A stretch of DNA of 64,000 nt, taken from Lumbricus terrestris (taxonomy: Eukaryota > Annelida > Clitellata > Crassiclitellata > Lumbricidae). Positions 34,530 through 46,400 of the stretch are shown one piece after another. Both the position numbers and the translations under genes were made by a program. The stretch lies in contig OX457036.1 of assembly GCA_949752735.1 (NCBI GenBank), positions 94,955,198 to 95,019,197 of the forward strand, in the 5' to 3' direction. The notes beneath the pieces are model-generated. The model saw nothing but the letters and a program-made list of their open reading frames with translations, was not told the origin of the DNA and did not search any database. Position 1 is the stretch's first letter. Each line of letters begins with the position of its first letter.

Positions 34530-37500
34530 GTAGTTTGTGTTGAAACCGCTGCATATTTGCCTGCAACATTTAATGGCCCAATTTTCCTTGCTTGCTCATA
34601 AAAGCTGTGATGCCCACTCAGTATTATCTTCCAGACCATACCACCACAAGTCTATTACTCTTGCACTGAAGAATTTATACCACTTTATATGCTCCTTTCG
34701 GTTTCTTAAATAATTTATACCAGTGCCCCTGAATTGCCTTGTTTGGAGCTAATCCAAGGAGCCTCTCAAAGAATGCTTCCTTTCCGGTCATATTAAATCA
34801 TCTTATAGACTTCAATTAGATCTCTGTTGTTCTTCCTTCTCTTCTCAATATTAGTCCTGACCATTTCAATATTTCTTCATGACCCATAAATCATATATAT
34901 ATATATATATATATATATACGGCTTGTCTTTTCTGTAAACACATAAAACAATAATTTCTCTACCTGAGAATTATGACATCTATTGGGTAACTCTATGTAC
35001 AAATTTTCCAATAACATGCTATTCGATGTTTTCTCTAACTACTTCATTAGAGTATACTTGGTATTAACGATCACTATATAAAGGATTGTATCTTATCAGT
35101 CTGATGCACGTACAAATTATTGTTAATTTTCTACTTCTATGGTTCAAAAGTTTGGAGTACATTTCCTGGGAATATCCAGTCTGCACCTACATACTCCCAA
35201 TTTAAGAAGCTTTGGAGGGCTTATCGGAATCAAAGTTGAAAGATATTGAGCAGACTTTGCTTGTTTAGGTTTTGTTTCTCTGGTCTTACATATTAATCTT
35301 CTGCACTTTCATTGACCTTAGTCAATTATTATGAACTGACTGTGTGTGCACTGTGTTTAGTTGAAGGGTTGACTCTGATTAAGCGTTTCTCCCCAGCTTT
35401 CCTTTGAGGATGATGCATTGAAATGTTTTTCCATCTGTTATGGACATGTCATATTACACTTCTGTTTCTTGGGAATAAAAGTTTTGTAAGATGTCATTAG
35501 GTATGCGATAGAGGTGCTGTCTAGATGCTCAAAAGAAAGAAACAATGAACGAGTGAATGAATGAACGAGTGAATGATTGAATGAACGAGTGAATGAATGA
35601 ACGCGTGAATGAATGAACGAATGAACGAGTGAATAATTGAATGAACGACTGAATGAATGAACGAGTGAATGAACGAGTGAATGAATGAACGAATGAACGA
35701 GTGAATGATTGAATGAACGAGTGAATGAACGAGTGAATGAATGAACGAGTGAATGATTGAATGAACGAGTGAATGAATGAACGAGTGAATGAACGAGTGA
35801 ATGAATGAACGAGTGAATGAATGAATGAATGAGTGAATGAATGAACGAGTGAATGAATGCATGAACGAGTGAATGAAGGAAGGGATGAACGAGTGAATGA
35901 ATGAATGAACGAGTGAATGAATGAATGAATGAATGAGTGAATGAATGAACGAGTGAATGAATGCATGAACGAGTGAATGAAGGAAGGGATGAACGAGTGA
36001 ATGAATGAGTGAATGAATGAACGAGTGAATGAACGAGTGAATGAATGAACGAGTGAATGAATGAGTGAATGAATGAACGAGTGAATGAATGCATGAACGA
36101 GTGAATGAAGGAAGGGATGAACGAGTGAATGAATGAATGAACGAGTGAATGAATGAGTGAATGAATGAACGAGTGAATGAATGAATGAATGAATGTTATT
36201 GATCAGACTTTCAATGTTACTGTGTCAGAAGTAATAATGCATCATCTTGCAGTACTGTTAAATACGTTTGTTTTCGGTAAACATCCATATTAGTTGCTGA
36301 CGGTATTCTTGGCATTTCAACGCTTGCATGGCTGGGATTGGATAAGAAAGAGTACAGTGGTCCAGAACTGACATTTCAGTCTGCATGTAGGAATGTCAGT
36401 GGTCCACACACACTTTGTGCTTTTCAGAGCTCAGTTGACTGATAAGGTTGTGTGTTGAAAGAAGCTGGGGCACTCCTCTGGCATCAAACAATCTCTCCTT
36501 AGGAGGGATAGAGGATCTCCCAATCTATTTGTTCTCCAGACAATGCCACAAGGCTGTAGCCATTATTTTATTTCGTGGGGGTGTGTGCTTTACTTGACTT
36601 TGAGCAAACCCACAAGCAACTGAAACAACAAGACTAAGGGATTTGGAGGACGATTTGATATATTGTAAAATGTCACATAGAAATAAGAGTTTCAAAATGA
36701 AATCCTTTTGAGCAGTCGTTGCACATGATTGTGTTAATACCGGTATATACATTCTTTTATTATTGAATTATTTAATTTGGGGAGGGGCGTTCAAATACCC
36801 ATAACACCCCTAGCTACGGCCCTGCCATGCCAATTGTGTATAATTATAGGGGGTTATATGTACACACACATGCACAGTTTGCACACACAATGCACTTACA
36901 TACATAAATTTAATGTGACCCATACGGACATTTTGTAGGGTTCTATGTTATGCTAAAATTAATACAGAACTTGCTACATTGGTCCCGTTTTGGCTAAGTT
37001 CTGGTCATCTCTCATACTTTCTGCACTTGATATAATCGTCTTCAGACGGAAATAATCGCTCTAAGCACTTCATATCCCCAGTGCTTTTGTTGCTCCTGTG
37101 CTTGAGTTATATGATTATTGCCTGCCTTTGCTTAAGCCTCCTTGAGTCAGCTGTGCAGAATACCACGTACTGGTAATCTTGGAATCAATACTCCATTTTG
37201 AGTTAGTGCTTCCAGCTATATTGCTATAACGCTTGTCTGCTACCGTTGACAAGACACAGAAGGTCTATATTCGGTTCCATATCATCATCACATTGTAATT
37301 GGTTGCCAGGCAACCTTTGTCTTGTGGAATTATGATGGTTCCTCTGCATTGTTGCATTGCCATGTGGTTTAAAGCAGGCATGGGTGACACCTTTTAAAAG
37401 AGGGTTGCCAAAAGATTTTAATGGAAGCTCAGCTGTATGCCAATTGCTTTCATATGTTCTCCATTTTTGCAAGATTCATTTGCCCCAGAAAATTAGACGA

Positions 37501-40500
37501 TATACATTATATTTTAAAAACTGCAGAATAACCTTTGAAATAAATAAAGATAATTTTTACAATGGAAACCTGATTGTCGTAATCAGTATTGTCCTACGCC
37601 ACAATAAGAACATAATTATGTGTTTAGGTTCATTAAGTTTTTAAAAAATACAATGAAAGCGATACAACAATGGGCCAGGTACAATGCTATTACTGATACT
37701 GAATGATCTTTCCACCTTGCCCTCAACCCATGAGCAAGCATTGCTCTCAGATTTCCATTTAGAGACCCATATGGAGTCTGTATTGGCACCACCCGATTCG
37801 CACAGACCTACCAGCGGGGTATATTGCACTCCAGGAAATAATTTCACATTTTATTATTCAGCGAAACTACGTTCATCCCAATTTTTTCTGAGCGTGGCAT
37901 GAATTTCTTATGAGCACTTTGCTCGATGCTCAAATCAAAAGAAAGTGCAAACGCACTGAACCTATGTGCGCGCGCACACACGCATGCGCACACACATTAT
38001 GTACATGCACATGCAGACACACACAGATGTGCACCACACACGTATGCACTCGCATTTATACACATACATGCGCACACAGACATGCACACACGCATATACA
38101 CATGCACACACACAGACACACACGCACACAGACACACACACACGCATACACACACATACACGCATGCACACAGACAGTGACAGTGTACAGTCGATGTACT
38201 CATTTTGGGTGTAGTACTTGATAGCTCACTTACCTTTACTGAGCATATTTCCAATCTGACACGCTCATTATATTTTCACTTAAGACGCCTCAGAGTCATT
38301 CGTCGCTCTGTCTCCTCCTCCATCTTCACTACCTTAGTTCATGCTTTCATATGTTCTCGTATTGACTATTGCAATTCTCTTCTCATTGGTCTTCCTAAAG
38401 TTCGTCTTTCACCGATTCAGTCAGTTCTCAACTCAGCTGCTAGATTAATTGCCCGCCTTCCCAAGTACTCTCACATCTCTACCTTTATGTTTGATGAACT
38501 TCATTGGCTTCCTCTACGTGCTCGCACCCAGTTCAAGATCCTCACTCTGATCCTAAAGTCTCAACGGGGTCTTGCCCCAAAATATCTGACTAAAACCTTA
38601 CTTCGTCCTCACTCAGCTTCCTCCCACCGTCCACTTCGCTCATCCAACAGACTTGACCTATTGGTTCCCCGGTCTAGAACTGCTATGGCTCAGTCTCGAT
38701 CTTTTGTCTCAATTGGTCCTTCTCTCTGGAATTCTCTGTCTCCTTCTGTTCGCTCAACTCTTCTGTCTGTCAGTCTCTCCTCTGCTCTGTCTCTTCTCAA
38801 AACCTGCTTTTTCTCGCGGGGCCTTGCGCACTGGGAGCGCCTCTGAACGGTTTACCCTACTAGAGGCGCTTTATAAATGTTTAAATACAATACAATACAC
38901 ACACATGCACACACAGAGACACACACACACTCACATATATACACATGCACTCACACACATGCAAACACACAGGCATACAGACACACATACACGCACACAC
39001 AGACGCACACACATCGTCGAAAGATCATATGGAATGTTTTCCATTTTGCCACCGGTCAGTTGGCGATGACCTCATTTACGGAGTGATAGACGAGATCTCT
39101 CCAGCGGTATGGAAGAAGAATGGAAGAAGAATGGAAGAAGAAGAAATGCACGATCGCCTCTTCCTCCTCCGATCCATCGAAGGCCACAGGGTTTCGCTGT
39201 GCCATCGGTTGGCGCCAGAGTCTGTCTTGGAGAGAGTGGGAGACAAAGGCGGTAACGGTGCCACTTAAAATGGACAGATGCATGCGGTGAGATAGCAACA
39301 TCTGCAGCGGTTTGTGTTGGAGGTGATATATTATGTGCACTGATGTACTGAAGTTTATTCAGTCTTGCAGGCATACATGTACGATTGTACATGCATTCAT
39401 GTGTACATAGAATGGAATAATAGAATGTTCTTTATTAATCGACCAATTGCAAACCACATCTTGGGGTGCACAAAGGGTTTAAAAATAATCTATTAATTCT
39501 TGCTCCAGAAACGGACAAGTTGTCGAAATAGGTCAGACAGCTTTCATAATAATTTCTGGGTTTATCTTATTTTAATTAGTACATCGACTGTACACTGTTG
39601 GTGGGAAGATGAGATGGTGAGGGAGAGGACTGGTCACATGTCATCATATATGCTGAGACTGAGAAAATGAAATTGTTAGCAATTTATGCCGTGGTTGCCT
39701 CTTTCCACTTCATTTTCCTGTAAAATTGTGATATTTATATGGACCGCTATCCATCATTCAGGTTCAGTGTGTCAGAGGAGAATAAAAAATAGAGCTACCC
39801 AGTATACGATAATTCTATTGGATGCGTTTTAAGATCCTGAAATGTATGCATGAGCACATGTTATATACAGTGCCGGCGCTAGGGTACCTGAGGCCCCCCC
39901 AAACAAAATTTGAGGCCCCCCCATACCTTGAGCTGTCATCTCAGCAAAATTTCTCGTAATATAAGTGCTGACAGACATGGTGTAAGGCTTCAGTAAATGT
40001 CCCCTCCCATTTGTTAATTTTTTGGAATTTTCATGCTGTAATGGTAGAATTTTAAGCTGCCATCTTTAAAAAAATTGTTCATTTTTCAATGCTGTTAGTC
40101 GTGGTTTAGGACTTCAGAGTGTCCCATCTCCATTGTTTTAATTTGTCCGATTTTGCCAACTGTAATGGTAGGATTTATAGGCTGTCATCTTGACAAAATT
40201 GATCATTTTTGATGGGCAGTGGATTATACTTATGAAATATTTCTGAAATATTGGGGATACAAGGATTCCGTCCCAACCACAAATTATGGGGCCGTGCCCC
40301 TGTCCACACCCCCTCTTTGGTTGAAGGACAATGTTCTATTGTTTGCATAATATTACATGTATTTTTTATGCTTTGTGTTAAAACATAATTCGGTGCGTGG
40401 TTTCAGGAATGAACAGTCATGAAAGGTATAATTACCAGCTGCATTTGAGGCCCCTTGCAAACTTGAGATCAGACACATACCAAGGACATCTGGTACCCTA

Positions 40501-43376
40501 CACAGGCTTTAATGTCTGGGCCTCACTCAGGTTTTATTTTGAGATCTCATCCAATTAGCAATTAGAATAAGTTACAATTTATAAACGTTGTGTTTGAGAA
40601 AGTGGACGAAATTGCCTGAGTTAGTTTAAATGGCTTTATGCTTTAGTTACTCCTTTGCTTAAAAAACCTGACCTAGATTCCAATAATCTGTCTAACTTCA
40701 GACCTATCTCGAACCTAAATAACATTTCCAAGATCCTTGAACGTCTCTTTCTTACTCGCATCAAGAAACATATCACTTCCTCTCCCAACTTCAGTCCTTT
40801 TCAGTCAGCTTATCGTGAAGGCTATTCCACTGAGACTGCCCTTACATCCACGCTGGACAACATCTTTTCGTCTATTGACATTGGAAAGGCCTGCCTTTCT
40901 GTATGTCTTGACCTCAGCGCAGCTTTCGATACCGTAGACCAGCGGTTCCCAACCCGTGGCCCGCGGGCCAAAAGTGGCCCGCCTGGCTTACAAAAATGGC
41001 CCACAGCATCTAAATGAAATAGGAAAAAGTCTGTAAAAATTGACACTTTGGACATAATAGAATATATAATTATTTTCTATTACAAATTATTCTATTTGGA
41101 CGCTAATAAATCGCATCAAACATTCTATTTTTATTCAATTAGATCTATAACAATTTTATACGCCTTTAGGTAATTAAATTTTAGCTTTGTGTCCTTGTGA
41201 CCCCTAATGTCCTTCAACTAAAAAAGTGGCCCTCGGGTCCTCCAACTTAGAAAAAGTGGCCCGAGAGTCAAAAAAGGTTGGGAACCACTGCCGTAGACCA
41301 TCAATTACTTCTTTCTAGACTCACGAAAAGCTTCGGTGTCTCTGGTACTGCTTTAAACTGGTTAGCGTCTTATCTGGGTAACAGGAATCAGCAGGTGGGC
41401 ATCGGTACCGCTCGGTCTGAACCCACTGTTTGCACTGCTGGAGTTCCACAGGGATCTGTCCTTGGTCCTCTATTATTCACCGTCTTTACCTCCCCAATTA
41501 ATCGCATAGCTAATCATTTTGGTGTCCAATTACAGCAGTACGCGGACGACACTCAGCTCTATATTGCTCTGTCACACACTGATCAGTCCGGTAAACTTAA
41601 ACTTGAGGAGTGCCTGTCATCTTTATATGCCTGGTTCTGTTTTAATGGTTTGGCTATAAACCCAAACAAGTCTGAGGCAATTTTGTTCGGGTCACGACAA
41701 CGCCTGCGTTCTTTTCCTTCACTTTCCAGCATCGACCTCGCAGGCTCCGCAGTACCGTTATCAGATTCTGTTAAAACTCTTGGGGTTACCCTGGACAGTA
41801 TGCTTACTTTTCGGATGCATGTAACTAACCTTTGTAGATCTTGCTTTTATCACATCAGGGCAATACGCCACATTAGGTCGGCTCTGACTAAGGATATGTC
41901 GAAGACTTTAGCTTGCGCCCTTGTCTCCTCTCGCCTTGATTATGCTAATGCGATTTTTGTTGGCATTTCAGACTACGAGCTACATAGGCTGCAACGCATC
42001 CAAAATTCTTTAGCTCGGGTTGTGCTGCGTGTCCCACTACGATCAAGTTCCTCAGTTTTACTTCATCAGCTGCATTGGCTTCCTGTCGAGTTTAGGATTA
42101 AATTTAAATTGGCCTGTTTAACCTACAAATCCCTCTCTACCGGAACACCTCCCTACCTTCAGTCACTGCTTACTCCTTACATTCCTCCTCGTTGCCTGCG
42201 ATCATCAAACATGGGTCTTTTAGTTGAACCTCGATGCAGAACTGTTATGGGCTCGCGTGCATTCCATGCCTCTGCTCCCAAAGAATGGAATCTACTTCCA
42301 CTCTCTCTTCGTTGCTCAAATTCACTCCCTACCTTCAAAAAACGGCTCAAAACTCACTATTTCTCTTTGGCTTTCAAGCACATGGACCTTTAACTGCATC
42401 TTCCTCTGGCGGCTAACTATCCGCGCCTCAGATTCACACTTTGGTGTGACCTTGCGCGCGTAATAAATTTATGTAATAATAATAATAATAATAATACTTA
42501 CGCCCAAAATCAGTATGATATTTGCATTAGGTCTGCTATGGCAGTGCCATATGGTTAGTTGAGGCATGCACCAGCCCGGATCTGTACAGTCACAAATATG
42601 CAAAATGATCAGCTAAATTTGGGGGCCCCTTTCAAACTCGGGGCCCCCCCGGCCGGGGGGTACAGGGGGTGCTAGCGCCGGCACTGGTTATATAGGGCCC
42701 CTTTAAGGTTTTCTACATCGTGGCGCTCCCCACTGTAGCGCGGACACTGCATCGGAGTTTCACGATGAAGTGCGTGAGCAATTGCGAGTGAAGGACTTGC
42801 CAAAGGTCACAACGCGATGTCATGAGGTGGATTCGAACCCACAACCTTGAGGGTCCAAGGCTTACCCTACACTACCGTGCCGCAAAATGATACAAAGATA
42901 CAATGATTGAATATTTCGATTGATCTGCTTCAGTGATTCGAATCGACCTGTGTGGTATCGCGATCGTCTGCTGGAACAGTTTTGATGACAAAGACATCTC
43001 GGTTCACGACCCCGATGACGTCAAGGGCGATCTCAACAAGGAACAATACTTTGAAAAGATTGTTCTGCTGCAAAAAGGTGTGTTGCATGCGAACAGGAAA
43101 GGTCTTGAATCATCGTGAATAAATAATATATATGCCAAGCCACCACACCAACAATTTCTTATATTTACAAGCATGATAATTGGTGTTTCTGTTCCTATTC
43201 GACTGGGAATGCTCATGAATAGGCAAACTACTACTGCTACTGCTGCTGCTGCTGCTACTACTGCTTCTGCTACTACTACTACTACGGGAGCGTCTCTGAG
43301 TAGTTTTTTCTTGAAGGAGCGCTATGTAAATGTCTGAATGAATGAATGAATACTGCTACTGCTACTACTACTACTG

Positions 43377-43442
<66 letters not shown>

Positions 43443-46400
43443 ATAATAATAATAATAATAATAATAATTAACAGCTATTTATAATTGTGACTTTGTAATT
43501 TCAATAAAATTAATCAGTTCAATTTTATTGTAAATTTGACACTGAAACAATAGCAGAGATCACTGGTCTTGACACCTCTTCATCAGACCAGCACTTACTT
43601 TCCATGAGAGAATATTCTTTTGTGCTTCTTTCTCTTAAATCTAAACCGTTTAAAAGTAGTTCTATTAATTGATGTATAAATGGAAATAATTCAAAGATAT
43701 CTTGTTTATTGATGTTTCTGTCATTTCGTTTGTTTCTTCCCACTTTCTGTTCTACTGCAGTTGTGGCTTATTTTTACAAAATCATTGCATGCAATGTAAT
43801 GTTAGATTCAAATAAAGGCTATTCACTTAATTCAATTCAAATGAGTTTATTCTGAGGAAAGAAAACAGCAAAGAACCATGGCAGACAGCACAGAAAGAAA
43901 TACATTGAAAATTAATATGCATAGGACACCTTGAGTATGTGTAGCTGAAACCTCAGAAATAAGGGTCATCCAGAAATGGATGGATCCCGCTAACCTGGGT
44001 AAAATTATCGGCCTATCTCCAATCTCTCCTTTCTTTCTAAGACACTTGAACGTCTTGTCTCTCTGCAGTTTCTACCCTACCTTGAGCAATCTGGTCTCCT
44101 TCCTCCAAATCAGTCTGGTTTTAGGGCCCACCATTCCACCGAGACTGCTCTCCTTTCTCTATTATCTGAAATCTATTCTGCCGTTGATAGGTCTGAGCTC
44201 ACCCTTTTGGCTCTCCATGATGTCTCTTCAGCCTTTGATATGGTTGATCATGATATCCTTCTCAAGCGTCTTGAGACCTCCTATGGTGTTAAGGGCCTCC
44301 CATTATCTTGGTTTCAGTCGTACCTTTCTGAAAGAACCCAAATGATTATATCTGGTGACTCTCGAACCCAATGGGTTCATGTTAATCTGGGTGTTCCTCA
44401 AGGTTCAGTTCTTGGGCCTCTCCTATTTATTCTTTACACAGCTGACATTTCTTCTCTTTTTCCGATCTGTAGTGCTGCTGGCCATCTCTTTGCTGACGAT
44501 GTCCAGGCATTTGTCCATGGTCCCCCCTCTTCCCAGCTGCTTCTAGTTGGGCTCATTGAATCTCTCACTAATCATCTCCACTCATGGATGTCTTCTAATC
44601 GCCTTTCTCTTAATACTTCAAAGACTCAATTTATCTGGTTAGGTACTCCTCAGCAGCTCCATAAGCTTGATCTTATTCTTCTCTCTGCAAAATTCCCATT
44701 GTTTTCCTTCTCTTCAAGTGTGCGGGATCTGGGTGTAGTACTTGATAGCTCACTTACCTTTACTGAGCATATTTCCAATCTGACACGCTCATCATATTTT
44801 CATTTAAGACGCCTCAGAGTCATTCGTTGCTCTGTCTCCTCCTCCATCTTCACTACCTTAGTTCATGCTTTCATATGTTCTCGTATTGACTATTGCAATT
44901 CTCTTCTCATTGGTCTTCCTAAAGTTCGTCTTTCACCGATTCAGTCAGTTCTCAACTCAGCTGCTAGATTAATTGCCCACCTTCCCAAGTACTCTCACAT
45001 CTCTACCTTTATGTTTGATGAACTTCACTGGCTTCCTCTATGTGCTCGCACACAGTTCAAGATCCTCACTCTGATCCTAAAGTCTCAACGGGGTCTTGCC
45101 CCAAAATATCTGACTAAAACCTTACTTCGTCCTCACTCAGCTTCCTCCCACGGTCCCACCGTCCACTTCGCTCATCCAACAGACTTGACCTATTGGTTCC
45201 CCGGTCTAGAACTGCTATGGCTCAGTCTCGATCTTTTGTCTCAATTGGTCCTTCTCTCTGGAATTCTCTGTCTCCTTCTGTTCGCTCAACTCTTCTGTCT
45301 GTCAGTCTCTCCTCTGCTCTGTCTCTTCTCAAAACCTGCTTCTTCTCGCGGGGCCTTGCGCACTGGGAGCGCCTCTGAACGGTTTACCCTACTAGAGGCG
45401 CTTTATAAATGTTTAAATACAATACAATACAATAACCCCGGAACGAATATTAATTAACATTAAAGTTACTAAAAGATACTATTCGTAGATATTGAAAGGT
45501 GTTGTGCTCATGATGAATAGATGGACGCTGTCAATGTTTGATGTATCAATGCATGGAATCTTTTCAGATGGAAGTTTCATGGATAAGGATCCTCTGCTTC
45601 CAGCCGGAGAACACAGCTTTCCATTCGACTGTAAGCTTCCGCTGGAGCTGCCGTCGTCATTCGAGGGACAGTTTGGCCGAGTGCGTTACCTGGCGAAGGC
45701 CGTCATCGAACGAGCATCGTGGAAGTCGAATGTCGTCTGCAAGCGAGCGTTTACTGTGCTCAGTGGACTCGACTTGAACTTCATACCTGAATCGGCTGTA
45801 TGTCTTCTTCTATGTCTTCTTCTATGTCTTCTTCTATGTCTTCTTCTATGTCTTCTTCTATGTCTTCTGCTTCGATGCGTCTCGTCTGGTCTGGTTTTAT
45901 TTCATGGCTGGTCTGGTCTGGTCTGGACATGTCTGTCCTTATGTCTAATCTGGTCTACTGTGGTCTGTGGTATTATTTTGGTCTTGTCTGTTTACGTCTC
46001 GTCTGTCTGTCTGTATTAGGGTGGTCGTTAAAAATGAAAGTTGGAATTGAATGCTCTCCAAGGCGCCATTTGGTGCCATTCTCCTCAGAAACATCACACA
46101 AAAAGTTGTAAGAGAAAATATTAATATTTAGGACTAGCACAACGCCATCAAAGTTTACCCTTATAATAGCAAGTCTTCTAATGCTCAAAAGTAGCTAAAT
46201 GGTTGTATTCAACCTGGAATCTTCAAAAGTAGCTAACCAGGAATCAATTGACCTACTTGTAGTTGGTCCATACTTAAACATAATGATGATACTGTAATCG
46301 TAATCATAATCATTCATTTATATAGCGCCACTTCAGAGAAATTCCTCAAACGCAGGAAAACCTGTATAACACACCGCATCACAGATAACATCTATCATAT

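Larger units (their letters stand above)
39868..42686. mobile_element. hAT-like element (CAGTGCCGGCGCTAG) hosting nested insertions
   Basis: Perfect 15-bp TIRs CAGTGCCGGCGCTAG and a perfect 8-bp duplication GTTATATA (39860-39867 and 42687-42694). C-runs (GAGGCCCCCCC) follow the left end and G-runs precede the right. About 950 bp of its 2.8 kb is its own sequence; the rest is a LINE that inserted into it, itself split by a MITE. No transposase is visible. Confidence 0.9.

Noticed and set aside
35438..36094. 218-codon 'FTRSFIHSF' frame on the minus strand
   Set aside because: Spelled by the GAATGAAC minisatellite; three frames are open at once, which is a sign of repeat and not coding.
37924..38180. 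Cys/Val or His/Thr-rich peptides around the CA repeats
   Set aside because: Translations of (CA)n and (GT)n.
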